Positions 7,905 to 16,207 of a DNA stretch of 64,000 nt are shown here, in pieces. Position 1 is the stretch's first letter, and the number at the start of each line of letters is the position of its first letter. Source of the DNA: JAFAXD01 sp051985675 (GTDB lineage Bacteria > Pseudomonadota > Alphaproteobacteria > Rhizobiales > Xanthobacteraceae); contig JBPYFJ010000144.1 in NCBI GenBank assembly GCA_051985675.1, forward strand, positions 1 through 64,000, given 5' to 3'. The translations under genes and the position numbers were made by a program. The notes beneath the pieces were generated by a model. The model saw only the letters and a list, made by a program, of their open reading frames with translations. It ran no database searches and was not told the origin of the DNA.

Positions 7905-9032
7905 GTGGCTCAGCGCGCTGCGCCGCCGTTTCGCGCCGACCACGTCGGCAGCCTGTTGCGTCCGCGCGCACTGCTTGATGCCCGCGCGCGGCGCGCGCGC
8001 AACGAAATTTCGGCGCAAGACCTGGAGCGACACGAGGACGAGGCAATCCGCGATGTCGTAAAGATGCAGAAGGACGTCGGTCTTCGCGTTGCCACCGATG
8101 GCGAATTCCGACGCGAGATGTGGCACACGGATTTCCTTGCCCAATTCATCAATGTTGAGGTCGTGCCGGGAAAAATCAAAGTGCGGTTCAGGTCCACGGA
8201 GGGCGAGACCGAGATGGAACCGCCGGGTGCCGTGGTCAGCGGCATACTGGGCTGGCCGGCGGGCGGCATCTTCGTCAACCACTTCAAGTTTCTGAAATCG
8301 GTAGTGTCGGACGGGATCGCGCCAAAAATCACGATCCCGTCCCCGAGCACCATGCACTTTCGCGGCGGCCGCGCCGCGGTCGACCGGGCCGCGTATCCCG
8401 TGATGGCCGCTTTCTATGCCGATCTCGCGCGCGTTTACGGCGAGGAGGCGCGCGCGTTTGCGCAGGCGGGTTGCCGCTATCTTCAGATCGATGAGGTGAA
8501 CCTCGCGTTCCTATGCGACCCGAGGCTGCGCGCCGAGATCCGCACCACGATCGACGAAGATCCGGATCGTCTGCCGCGCACCTACGCGAATCTGATCAAT
8601 GCATCGATCGCGAACCGCCCGAAGGACATGGTGGTGTGCCTCCATCTTTGCCGAGGCAACGCGGCGAGCAGCTGGCTTGCGCAGGGCGGGTACGATCCGA
8701 TTGCCGAGGTACTGTTCAACGAGGTCGGGGTCGACGGATTTTTTCTGGAGTACGATACTCCGCGCGCCGGCTCGTTCGAGCCGCTTCGGTTCGTGCCGCG
8801 GGGTAAGATGGTCGTGCTAGGGTTGGTCACCAGCAAGTCCGGCGCGATGGAGACGAAGGACGCGCTCAAGCGTCGCATCGAGGAGGCGGCGCGTTTCTGC
8901 CCGCTTGAACAGCTGGCGCTCAGCCCGCAATGCGGGTTTGCGAGCGGCGCGCCAGGCAACAAGATTTCGTTCGAGGACGAAGTCCGCAAGCTGCGCCTGG
9001 TGGTCGAGACGGCTAGCGAAGTGTGGGGATAG
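7905..9032 (+). CDS. Short MetE-like (cobalamin-independent methionine synthase family) protein
   Basis: A 375-residue protein equivalent to the C-terminal catalytic half of MetE. The four zinc ligands of MetE appear to be present: His247 and Cys249 (CLHLC), Glu282 (FFLEYD) and Cys343 (SPQCGFAS). The N-terminal MetE half that helps bind polyglutamyl folate is absent, as in archaeal MetE and in thiol alkyl-transferases such as epoxyalkane:CoM transferase. I chose GTG 7905 because GGAG sits 6 bases before it. An ATG at 7884 and a TTG at 7869 are in frame, but they lie at or before the predicted transcript start. Its context (catabolic genes, an orphan binding protein) suggests demethylation or thiol transfer, not methionine supply; this is inference. 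Confidence 0.75.
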   Translation: MAQRAAPPFRADHVGSLLRPRALLDARARRARNEISAQDLERHEDEAIRDVVKMQKDVGLRVATDGEFRREMWHTDFLAQFINVEVVPGKIKVRFRSTEGETEMEPPGAVVSGILGWPAGGIFVNHFKFLKSVVSDGIAPKITIPSPSTMHFRGGRAAVDRAAYPVMAAFYADLARVYGEEARAFAQAGCRYLQIDEVNLAFLCDPRLRAEIRTTIDEDPDRLPRTYANLINASIANRPKDMVVCLHLCRGNAASSWLAQGGYDPIAEVLFNEVGVDGFFLEYDTPRAGSFEPLRFVPRGKMVVLGLVTSKSGAMETKDALKRRIEEAARFCPLEQLALSPQCGFASGAPGNKISFEDEVRKLRLVVETASEVWG

Positions 9033-9034
9033 GG

Positions 9035-9053
9035 ACCAACCCGCTGGGTTGGT
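9035..9053 (+). terminator. Short perfect hairpin after the MetE-like gene
   Basis: ACCAACCC (9035-9042) and GGGTTGGT (9046-9053) form an 8-bp perfect stem with a 3-base loop just 2 bases after the stop codon. There is no T tract, so it may be a pause or 3'-end stabilising hairpin and not a classical terminator. Confidence 0.4.
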
Positions 9054-9147
9054 GCCGGCCGATCAGGCTTGGTTGAGCCGCGTCGCGATATTTGCGGTGT
9101 TCCTGGCGTCGTTCGGGGGAACCATTTGAACGATCAGCGACTTTAGG

Positions 9148-10848
9148 ATGCGGGGCGCACAGTCGAAGGGGCCGCTGACCGTCTCGTCGAGCGCGACACA
9201 TTCTGATGGGTATGGCGGATTGCGATTCTGGATGCCGATCTGCATTGTGGCGTTGGTCGGAATCATCGTTTCGGCCGCCGTCGGGATTCGCTTCTACCGT
9301 CAGGAAATCGCCGCCGAGCAAAGTCTGCTGGAGCGCAGCGTCGACGCGCATGCCGGGCTCGTTCAGGAACGGCTGCACGAGCGCGACGTCCTGGCTCGGA
9401 TTGCGGCGGCGATGTTTACCGCGCCACCTGCCATCGGCAGCGACCCACTGGTAGCCTTGCGCGCTCCGCTCCGCGCGCTCACGGTCGGTCCGGTGGCGGT
9501 GGAATGGATTCCACGCGTCGATCCCGCGCAGGCCGATCAGGCCCTGCAGGCGCTTGCAACCGCGGGGATGAACCCGCCACGCTTTCTTGGCCCCGATCTT
9601 AAGCCGCTCGATCCGCGTGCACCTGCGCGGCCAATTTACCCGGTAACCGACGTCGAACCGCGCACCGCGGAAAATCTGCGAATGCTTGGGTACGATCTGG
9701 GCGCTGATCCGCGCACGATGGCAGCGATCAACAACGCGTCTCAGACGGGATCGCCGTTTGTGACCGATCCGCGTCCGCTGCGGCAGACGCCGCAGCATCT
9801 CGGGGTTGTTCTCTTCGTTCCGGTCTTTCGGAGTGGCGACCAACGATCTCCGGCGGGTTTTTTGAGTTTTGCGTATCGGCTCGATCAATTGCTGGTCTAC
9901 TTCGGTGACCCCTATCCGCTGATCGTCACCTTTGTGGATCCGGATAATCCCGATGGGCCCCCGCTCTTCAGCGTTGCGCCTGCCAACGCGCGCGGTGCCA
10001 AAGCCGAGGAGAATCCGGCGCGTGAGTCCGACGCGCGTAAGCGCGATCTCCAATTCGGAAATCGGCAATGGACGGTCTTCTATCAGCCCGCACGCACACC
10101 CGGATATCGCGCCTTGCTGCTTGCGGCCAATGCCGCTGCCATCGGGCTCGCGCTGACCAGTATCATCGTCGGATTATTTGGCTACGTGGTCCACAATAAC
10201 CTGCGGCTCAGCAACGAAGTCCAATCGCGCATCGCCGTTGAGCAAAGGTTGAACTCGGTCATTCGCGAGCTCAACCATCGTGTCAAAAACATGCTGGCCG
10301 TCATACAATCGATCGTCGTTCGCAGCTTGCGCTCGGGGACGATCGTTGACGAGGCCCGCGAGCTGGTCGCCGGCCGCCTGCAGGCGATGTCGCATGCCGT
10401 CTCGCTGTTGACGGAAACCGAGTGGCAGGGGATCAATCTGCGCGACCTTTTCTCCGCCCAGGTGCTGCCGGTGACAACGCGCGTCGCAATCGACGGGCCG
10501 GACGTCATCATCGGCGCGCGCGCCGCGCAGGCACTCTCGCTGTTGCTGTTTGAGCTTTCGGCCAATGCGGCCAAACACGGCGCACTATCGACGCCGAACG
10601 GGACGGTCAAAGTAAGATGGTCGGTTGAAGGCGCGGGTAAGGACGCGGAGTTTCGCTTTCGGTGGGAAGAGCTCGGCGGATTGCAGCCGGCAGATCCGCA
10701 ATATTCCGGTTTCGGGTATATCGTTCTCGATCGCGTTGCGCCGGAGGCCGTTCGCGGCGCGGCCAAGCGGTTCTACGCGCCGTCCGGGTTCGTTTACGAA
10801 CTCGAGGCTCCGGTCTCGGGCCTGGGGGGCAAAGCAGACGACGATTAA
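9148..10848 (+). CDS. CHASE-domain HWE-family sensor histidine kinase (general stress response)
   Basis: A 566-residue membrane sensor kinase. Membrane helices at about residues 28-50 and 323-349 enclose a periplasmic CHASE-like sensor domain. The cytoplasmic part carries the HWE signature: phospho-acceptor His377 in ELNHRVKNMLAVIQS, an Asn box in ELSANAAKHG, the RWEE (W-x-E) motif near residue 505, and a GFGYIVLDR glycine box. HWE/HisKA2 kinases of this type phosphorylate PhyR in alphaproteobacteria. The gene is convergent with ecfG, with their stop codons touching, and sits inside the ecfG-nepR-phyR locus, so PhyR is the likely target. The periplasmic ligand is unknown. Confidence 0.85.
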   Translation: MRGAQSKGPLTVSSSATHSDGYGGLRFWMPICIVALVGIIVSAAVGIRFYRQEIAAEQSLLERSVDAHAGLVQERLHERDVLARIAAAMFTAPPAIGSDPLVALRAPLRALTVGPVAVEWIPRVDPAQADQALQALATAGMNPPRFLGPDLKPLDPRAPARPIYPVTDVEPRTAENLRMLGYDLGADPRTMAAINNASQTGSPFVTDPRPLRQTPQHLGVVLFVPVFRSGDQRSPAGFLSFAYRLDQLLVYFGDPYPLIVTFVDPDNPDGPPLFSVAPANARGAKAEENPARESDARKRDLQFGNRQWTVFYQPARTPGYRALLLAANAAAIGLALTSIIVGLFGYVVHNNLRLSNEVQSRIAVEQRLNSVIRELNHRVKNMLAVIQSIVVRSLRSGTIVDEARELVAGRLQAMSHAVSLLTETEWQGINLRDLFSAQVLPVTTRVAIDGPDVIIGARAAQALSLLLFELSANAAKHGALSTPNGTVKVRWSVEGAGKDAEFRFRWEELGGLQPADPQYSGFGYIVLDRVAPEAVRGAAKRFYAPSGFVYELEAPVSGLGGKADDD

Positions 10849-11421
10849 TTAGCGGCCGCTTCCGCCAGCGACCACGGCACGGCTCGCCTGATCCGGCCCG
10901 AAGTCATCAACGCCCTCGATCGACAGCAATTCGGCGAGCTTGACCCGCGCGCGGTTGACACGGCTTTTGACCGTGCCGACCGCGCATCCGCAGATCTCGG
11001 CGGTTTCCTCGTAGGAAAAACCGGAAGCGCCGATCAGGATCAGCGCCTCACGTTGGTCGGGCGGCAATTTTGCGAGCGCCTGTTGAAACTCCTGAAACTC
11101 GATGTGGCTGTTCTGCTCGGGATGGGTCTTGAGCGTTTCAGCAAATCGGCCGTCGCTGTCTTCAACCTCGCGCCGGCGCTTGCGGTATTCCGACCGGAAT
11201 AGGTTGCGCAGAATCGTGAAGAGCCAAGCCGGAAGGTTGGTCCCGGGTTCGAACGAATCGATGTTGGCCAACGCACGCAACAGCGTCTCCTGCACGAGAT
11301 CGTCGGCCCGATCTACGTTGCCGGACAGCGATATGGCGAACGCGCGCAGGCTCGGCAGGGTCGCGAGGATCCCGTCGCGGACCGATCGGTCTCCACCTTT
11401 GCCGGTTCGATTACTGGACAT
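10849..11421 (-). CDS. ecfG: EcfG-type ECF sigma factor of the general stress response
   Basis: A 190-residue ECF sigma factor of the ECF15/EcfG group. Region 2 contains DRADDLVQETLLRALAN, followed by the helix around FRSEYRKRRREVED. Region 4 contains LPPDQREALILIGASGFSYEE followed by the helix AVGTVKSRVNRAR. EcfG directs transcription from GGAAC-N16/17-CGTT promoters and is held inactive by NepR. It directly follows nepR (the TGA of nepR is followed at once by this ATG), so the two are made together. Its C-terminal end abuts the stop codon of the HWE kinase gene on the other strand with no base between. Confidence 0.95.
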   Translation of the reverse strand: MSSNRTGKGGDRSVRDGILATLPSLRAFAISLSGNVDRADDLVQETLLRALANIDSFEPGTNLPAWLFTILRNLFRSEYRKRRREVEDSDGRFAETLKTHPEQNSHIEFQEFQQALAKLPPDQREALILIGASGFSYEETAEICGCAVGTVKSRVNRARVKLAELLSIEGVDDFGPDQASRAVVAGGSGR

Positions 11422-11631
11422 TCAAGTCTTGTCCTCGTCGTTCCGCTGATCGAGCTTCTTCAGCAATTCGGTGAAACGATCAGGAATGCCCTGTGCCATG
11501 ACGTCGTTGTACATGGCGCGCAATTGCTGACCGATGCGATCCTGAATCTGGCGGCCGAGGGCTGCTTGTTTTGGGGAAACGTCTGAAACTTGCATTTTCG
11601 ATCCGGATTTTGCCGGCTTGCGTTCGTTCAT
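11422..11631 (-). CDS. nepR: NepR anti-sigma factor
   Basis: A 69-residue protein with the core of NepR, seen in ALGRQIQDRIGQQLRAMY followed by VMAQGIPDRFTELLKKLDQ; the two helices wrap around EcfG. NepR sequesters EcfG until phosphorylated PhyR binds NepR through its sigma-like domain (partner switching). The N-terminal 20 residues are charged and probably disordered, and the C-terminus is acidic. It is the first gene of the nepR-ecfG unit and is divergent from phyR, with about 145 bases between them carrying EcfG-type promoter elements on both strands. Confidence 0.95.
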   Translation of the reverse strand: MNERKPAKSGSKMQVSDVSPKQAALGRQIQDRIGQQLRAMYNDVMAQGIPDRFTELLKKLDQRNDEDKT

Positions 11632-11684
11632 ATCTTTAACCCCCTTGCCGGCGGACCAGCCGAGGCGCTCTCCGTGGTATGAAG

Positions 11685-11709
11685 AACCCGCTACTCCACT
11701 CCGGGTTCC
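11685..11709 (-). promoter_or_regulatory. EcfG-type promoter toward nepR-ecfG (weaker match)
   Basis: On the minus strand GGAAC (11709-11705) is followed after 16 bases by GGTT (11688-11685), one mismatch from the CGTT -10 element of EcfG promoters. It points toward nepR and would give positive autoregulation of the sigma factor, as known for this module in other alphaproteobacteria. Confidence 0.5.
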
Positions 11710-11715
11710 AAAAAT

Positions 11716-11740
11716 GGAACTCCTCGTAGCGTTAGGCGTT
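11716..11740 (+). promoter_or_regulatory. EcfG-dependent promoter of phyR
   Basis: GGAAC (11716-11720) and CGTT (11737-11740) with exactly 16 bases between match the EcfG consensus. It lies 36 bases before the chosen phyR start and only 6 bases from the opposing GGAAC element, so the two promoters are back to back. Confidence 0.75.
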
Positions 11741-11776
11741 TAAACTGTCACCGTGCTCCGAAAAGGGGGATGCTTG

Positions 11777-12580
11777 GTGTCTAGATCCGAAACGGTAGCT
11801 AAATACCTGCCATTTCTGCGGCGCTATGCACGCGCCCTGACAGGGACGCAACCCTCGGGCGATGCCTACGTGGCCGCCACGCTGGAGGCGCTCGTCGAGG
11901 ACGGGTCGGTGCTTGAAGCCGGTCGCAACCCGCGGGTCGCGCTCTTCAAGTTGTTCACCAAGATATGGAAATCAGTCGCGCTCAACGCGTCGAACGAGTC
12001 ACCGGATAATGTGCGCCCGCCCGAGCAGCGGCTTGCGAATCTGACCCCGATGCCACGGCAAGCGTTCCTGCTGATGGCGCTGGAAGGGTTCTCCGAAGAG
12101 GACGCGGCGGAAATCCTGGACTGCGACGTGGCTGAATTGCGCCGGCTGGTCGACGAGTCCGGGCGCGAACTCGCGGCTGAGATCGCGACCGATGTCTTGA
12201 TCATCGAGGACGAGACCTTCATCGCCATTGACCTGGAAACGCTGGTCGACAGCCTTGGGCACCGGGTGATCGGGGTTGCGCGCACCCACGCGGAAGCCGT
12301 CAAGCTTGCTAAAGCCAAGCAGCCGGGCCTTATCCTCGCGGACATTCAACTCGCTGACGGCAGCTCGGGTCTCGATGCCGTCAATGAGTTGCTGCGGTCC
12401 TTCGAGGTGCCGGTCATCTTTATCACCGCCTATCCGGAGCGCTTCCTCACCGGCGAGCGGCCGGAGCCGGCGTTCCTGATCTCAAAGCCATTCCAGCCCG
12501 CGATGGTGTCTGCGATCGCGAGCCAGGCATTGTTCTTTGAACGCAACGCCAAGCAACGCGCGCGGCGAATCCCGGCCTAA
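11777..12580 (+). CDS. phyR: PhyR anti-anti-sigma response regulator
   Basis: A 267-residue regulator with an N-terminal sigma-factor-like domain (about 1-125) and a C-terminal receiver domain (about 138-255). The phospho-acceptor is Asp189 in LILADIQLAD, and the conserved Thr and Lys are in FITAYP and LISKPF. Upon phosphorylation the sigma-like domain is released to bind NepR and free EcfG. I chose GTG 11777, which gives the standard N-terminus (SRSETVAKYLPFLRR) with AAGGGGGA about nine bases before it; an upstream in-frame GTG at 11753 has no such site. It is divergent from nepR-ecfG and has its own EcfG promoter. Confidence 0.95.
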   Translation: MSRSETVAKYLPFLRRYARALTGTQPSGDAYVAATLEALVEDGSVLEAGRNPRVALFKLFTKIWKSVALNASNESPDNVRPPEQRLANLTPMPRQAFLLMALEGFSEEDAAEILDCDVAELRRLVDESGRELAAEIATDVLIIEDETFIAIDLETLVDSLGHRVIGVARTHAEAVKLAKAKQPGLILADIQLADGSSGLDAVNELLRSFEVPVIFITAYPERFLTGERPEPAFLISKPFQPAMVSAIASQALFFERNAKQRARRIPA

Positions 12581-13035
12581 GACCGGCGTCAACACCTGCA
12601 TCGCAGCTCATGGTACCGGGGCACGGGTCGCCACCGGGCCGCGACGTCGTCTGCAGGAATTTGCCCGGCCATAGCGTCCCGCCAGGAAAAGTGAGCTGCT
12701 TCGGCAAAAAATTTGGGCGTAGCCGACATATCGACTACGCCCAGAGGGTGGCCGGCCAAGCACGGGGGGCTTGGGGGGATGGGAATGGCCGGTCGCTATG
12801 TCAATGCGACCCCCGGCGGTTGGTTCCCGGCCGCCGATGATTTTTTGACCCACTGTGACAGGAATGAAAGGGCTCACCCGAACTGGTATCCCGCGACCGA
12901 ACGAGGGCAGCGCGGGACGGAACCGCCTTCGACGACCGGCCGGATGGGCGAGCCGGGACAACGCACGCAAGCGGCGACAGCGGAACCGAGCCGCGCTCGT
13001 TGTCAGTCGTAGCGCCCCGATGCTAAGTTTTTTCG
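12581..13035. other. Intergenic, no gene recognised
   Basis: About 455 bases between phyR and a receiver-domain gene. Short frames on both strands show no domain or ribosome site. Two GGAAC motifs are present (12922-12926 and 12982-12986), but neither has CGTT at the right distance. A small RNA or a degenerate repeat could be hidden here, but I see no direct sign. Confidence 0.4.
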
Positions 13036-13404
13036 ATGTCGAAAATCCTGGTTGTCGAAGACGATTCGCTGGTGCGAGCGCTGGCCGTCGATTTCTTGTC
13101 GGAACTCGGCTTGGCGGCCGAGGAGGCAGGGTCGGCCGCAGAGGCGCTCGTCAAGATCGCCGACCCCGACATCACCGGTCTGGTCATCGACATCGGGTTG
13201 CCCGACCAGGACGGCGATGAGATCGCGTCCGGGTTTCGCCAAACGCATCCACATCTCCCGATCATCATTGCAAGCGGGCGGGGCGAAGCCGAGCTCACTC
13301 AGAAATTTGCCGGTGACGCCCGTATTCGCGTCGTGAGCAAACCTTATACGCTCGACAGCCTCGAGCAGGCGCTCAAGGCGGTGGGAATTCCGCCTGGACG
13401 TTGA
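13036..13404 (+). CDS. Single-domain response regulator
   Basis: A 122-residue stand-alone receiver domain. The acidic pocket is EDD (residues 8-10), the phospho-acceptor is Asp52 (LVIDIGLPDQDGDE), and the switch Ser and Lys are in IIIASGRGE and VSKPYT (Lys102). No output domain is present. Single-domain receivers act as phosphate sinks or as connectors between kinases. Its place downstream of phyR makes a role in tuning the general stress phosphorelay plausible, but it does not carry the FATGUY signature of receivers known to act there. Confidence 0.85.
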   Translation: MSKILVVEDDSLVRALAVDFLSELGLAAEEAGSAAEALVKIADPDITGLVIDIGLPDQDGDEIASGFRQTHPHLPIIIASGRGEAELTQKFAGDARIRVVSKPYTLDSLEQALKAVGIPPGR

Positions 13405-13523
13405 GCCTCGTGCGGGGCGCCGGCCCGCCCTTCATGACCAGCAATCATCGGCCACATGCCGATCTTTCATGAGATGCCCGCAGGTCATGCGGTAAATCTC
13501 ATGCGTCTGCATGGAGAGCGTCT

Positions 13524-15089
13524 TTGCCGGATGGTGCGCCATACGATGTGGTGATTGTCGGCTACGGCCCGACCGGGATGCTCGCCGCGTTGCTGCTCGG
13601 GCGCGCCGGCCACCGCGTCGCGCTGATCGAGCGCTACACCACGCTCTACAATCTCCCGCGTGTCGGCATCGTGCACGACGACGTGCTGCGCATGTTTCAG
13701 GACGTCGGCATCAACGAGAAGATCGCGCCCGCCACGTTTTTCCTCCCGGTCTACGAACTCGCCAGCCACGGACGCATCCTGTTGTCCAATGAGGTGGCGC
13801 GGCAGGCGACCCACGGTTGGCCCGAAATGACTTCGATCTACCAGCCGGCCTTCGAGGCTGAGCTCGATCTCGTCGTCAGGGCCTTGCCGAGCGTCGACGT
13901 GCTGCAAGGGCAAACGGCGATGGCGCTCGCGCAGGACGGCGAGCGCGTGGTGGTGACGGTGCACGATCAGGGCGGGACGCAGCGCAAGATCGAAGGGCGT
14001 TGGCTCATCGGCGCCGACGGCGGTAACAGCGTTGTCCGTCAAGCCCTCAATGTCGCGTACGAGGATCTCGGCTTTGTCCAGGACTGGTTGGTGATCGACG
14101 CCCGTGCCAAACGCCCGCCACGACCCGATCTGCCGTTCTTGCGCCAGTTTTGCGAGCCGACGCAGCCCGGCATGACCATGCAGATGGGTCCGCACCATCG
14201 CCGCTGGTCGTTCATGATTTTTCCGGGAGAGTCGGCGGAAACCGCGGTCAAGCATGAGAACGTCTGGCGCAGGCTCGACCGGCCCGAAGGGGCGACACCG
14301 GATGAATTCGAGTTGATCCGCGTTGCCTCATACAAATTCCAGTCGCTGATCGCGCGGCGGTGGCGCGTCGGCCGGGTGTTTCTCGCCGGCGATGCCGCCC
14401 ATCAGATGCCGCCGTTTCTGGCGCAAGGGTTGTGTTCCGGTTTCCGCGACGCCCACAACCTTGCCTGGAAACTCGACCTCGTGCTGCGCGGGATCGCGAC
14501 GCCGACATTTCTCGACACCTATATGGCCGAGCGCGAACCCAATGCGCGCGCCACCGTGATCGAAAGCATGCGCGTCGGCCAGAACGTCAACGAGCGCGAC
14601 CCCGAGAAGGTCAGGAAGCGCGATGAGCAACTGCTCGCGCTGCAAGCCGCCCGAAAGGCATCGACGGGCGGCAAGCAGCTGATCGCGTTCCGGGTGCCCG
14701 GGCTCGAAGCCGGCTTCATCGCCCGTGGGGCGCGGGCCGCCGGCGCCGCGTTTCCGCAGGCTCAGGTCCGCTTGGATGGGCAGGAAGGGCGCTTTGACGA
14801 CATCGCGGGCCGTGGCTTCATGATGCTCGCCCGTCACGGCGATCCGAGTAATGCCCTGTCGACTGGGGACCGCGCTTTCTGGGCCGCGCTCGGCGGCAAG
14901 TCCGTCTCTTTGGATGGTGCGGCCGGTGGTCTCGTCGATCAGGAGGCACAATATATGCGTCTACTCGATGAGCACGGCTGTGACGTGCTGATCACGCGGC
15001 CAGACTATTATATGTTCGGAGCCTGCACGTTCGCGCAATTGCCCGCAGTGCTCGCCGATATGCGGGCGCAGCTCGGCACCGGACAGTAG
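13524..15089 (+). CDS. FAD-dependent aromatic monooxygenase (MhpA-like)
   Basis: A 521-residue group A flavoprotein monooxygenase. The FAD-binding GxGxxG motif appears as VGYGPTGMLAALLLGRAG at the N-terminus, the DG motif as GADGGNSVVR near residue 170, and the GD motif as VFLAGDAAHQMPP near residue 290. It most resembles 3-(3-hydroxyphenyl)propionate hydroxylase (MhpA) and related phenol hydroxylases, which hydroxylate an aromatic ring with NAD(P)H and O2. The start is a TTG at 13524, preceded by GGAGAG. The gene stands alone, with no mhp pathway genes around it, so the substrate is uncertain. Confidence 0.85.
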   Translation: MPDGAPYDVVIVGYGPTGMLAALLLGRAGHRVALIERYTTLYNLPRVGIVHDDVLRMFQDVGINEKIAPATFFLPVYELASHGRILLSNEVARQATHGWPEMTSIYQPAFEAELDLVVRALPSVDVLQGQTAMALAQDGERVVVTVHDQGGTQRKIEGRWLIGADGGNSVVRQALNVAYEDLGFVQDWLVIDARAKRPPRPDLPFLRQFCEPTQPGMTMQMGPHHRRWSFMIFPGESAETAVKHENVWRRLDRPEGATPDEFELIRVASYKFQSLIARRWRVGRVFLAGDAAHQMPPFLAQGLCSGFRDAHNLAWKLDLVLRGIATPTFLDTYMAEREPNARATVIESMRVGQNVNERDPEKVRKRDEQLLALQAARKASTGGKQLIAFRVPGLEAGFIARGARAAGAAFPQAQVRLDGQEGRFDDIAGRGFMMLARHGDPSNALSTGDRAFWAALGGKSVSLDGAAGGLVDQEAQYMRLLDEHGCDVLITRPDYYMFGACTFAQLPAVLADMRAQLGTGQ

Positions 15090-15170
15090 GACGGGTTGAG
15101 CGCAGCGAAATCCATCAATGTTTGCGACATGAAACGATTGGTTTTCGCCTTCGGCTCAACCAATCCCGAC
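15087..15170. repeat. Intergenic palindromic repeat, GGGTTGAG family
   Basis: Begins TAGGACGGGTTGAGCGCAGC and ends in the inverse motif CGGCTCAACCAATCCC, so its ends are inverted repeats of each other with GCGAAA/TTTCGC inside. A second member lies at 23178-23274. It overlaps the end of the monooxygenase gene and fills the gap between two convergent genes, the usual place for REP-type elements of this group. Confidence 0.6.
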
Positions 15171-15181
15171 TGGCTTCGTGG

Positions 15182-16207
15182 CTACCTGATCGGCGGGGCG
15201 TACTGAATGCCGCCGCGGTTCCATAAATTGTTCTCAGCGCGCGGAATCCCAAGCTTTGATGCGGATCCGACGTTACGCGTGAAGATCTCGCCGTAGTTCC
15301 CGACCTGCGCGATGATGCGTGCAACCCAATCCTTGGTCAGACCGACCTGCTCGCCGAAGTTGCCGTCATTGCCGAGAAGCCGCATGACGTCGGGCTTGGT
15401 CGACGTCTTGGCGGCATCGAGCGTGTCTTTGCCGACTCCCAGCTCCTCCGCGTTGAGCAGGGCAAACAGCGTCCATTTAACAATCTCAAACCACTGATCG
15501 TCTCCCTGCCGCACGGCCGGTCCGAGCGGCTCCTTGGAAATCACGTCGGGCAGCACCACGTGGTCGGCGGGATTCTTGAGCGACAGCCGCTCGGCATAGA
15601 GCCCCGACACATCCGTCGTCAGCACATCGCAACGGCCGGAATCGTACGCGCTCAAGGCTTCCGCGGCGGTCGGCAGCGCGACGGCCTCGTACGGCATGTT
15701 GTTGGTCGTGAAGAAGTCCTTGAGATTGAGTTCAGTCGTTGTGTTGCTTTGCACGCAGACTTTCTTGCCGCCGAGCTCGAGTGCCGAGCCTATATTGAGC
15801 GCATTGCGCACCATGAACCCTTGGCCGTCATAGTAGAGCACGCCGGCGAAATTGAGCTTGTCGTCGGTCTCGCGCGACATGGTCCAAGTCGAGTTGCGGG
15901 CGAGCACATCGATCGTGCCCGCCTGCAGTACCCGGAAGCGCTCACCGGTCGAGAGCGGGAAGAACTTCACCTTGCTCGCGTCATTGAAGATCGCTGCCGC
16001 CAGTGCCCGGCAGAAATCGACGTCGAGGCCCGACCAATTGTCCTTGTCGTCGGCGAGCGAGAACCCATAAAGCCCCTGGCTGATCCCGCAATTGAGCGCG
16101 CCGCGATCCTTGATCGCCTTGAGGGTTTGCGCCTGTGCACCCGTCGCGCTCAGCACCACGACTGCCGCAATGCCGAGCAAATGCACGATTTTGGTCAGAT
16201 TACCCAT
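15182..16207 (-). CDS. General amino-acid ABC transporter binding protein (AapJ-like), orphan
   Basis: A 341-residue polar amino acid binding protein of the AapJ/BztA type. A signal peptide (about residues 1-27, ending ATGAQAQ) is followed by TLKAIKDRGALNCGISQGLYGF and the ligand-binding motif DFCRALAAAIF. AapJ delivers a broad range of L-amino acids to the AapQMP permease-ATPase in rhizobia. No aapQ, aapM or aapP lies nearby, so it must serve a transporter elsewhere or act as a receptor. ATG 16207 is preferred over a TTG two codons upstream. The upstream neighbour on the same strand is an L,D-transpeptidase with a 134-base gap, so they may not be one operon. Confidence 0.85.
   Translation of the reverse strand: MGNLTKIVHLLGIAAVVVLSATGAQAQTLKAIKDRGALNCGISQGLYGFSLADDKDNWSGLDVDFCRALAAAIFNDASKVKFFPLSTGERFRVLQAGTIDVLARNSTWTMSRETDDKLNFAGVLYYDGQGFMVRNALNIGSALELGGKKVCVQSNTTTELNLKDFFTTNNMPYEAVALPTAAEALSAYDSGRCDVLTTDVSGLYAERLSLKNPADHVVLPDVISKEPLGPAVRQGDDQWFEIVKWTLFALLNAEELGVGKDTLDAAKTSTKPDVMRLLGNDGNFGEQVGLTKDWVARIIAQVGNYGEIFTRNVGSASKLGIPRAENNLWNRGGIQYAPPIR

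Noticed and set aside
9118..9142. GGAAC upstream of the HWE kinase as a possible EcfG promoter
   Set aside because: The expected position 16-17 bases later reads GACT or ACTT, not CGTT.
12920..13010. Two GGAAC motifs before the receiver-domain gene as EcfG promoters
   Set aside because: Neither has CGTT at 16-17 bases; the closest CGTT is 11 bases after the second GGAAC.
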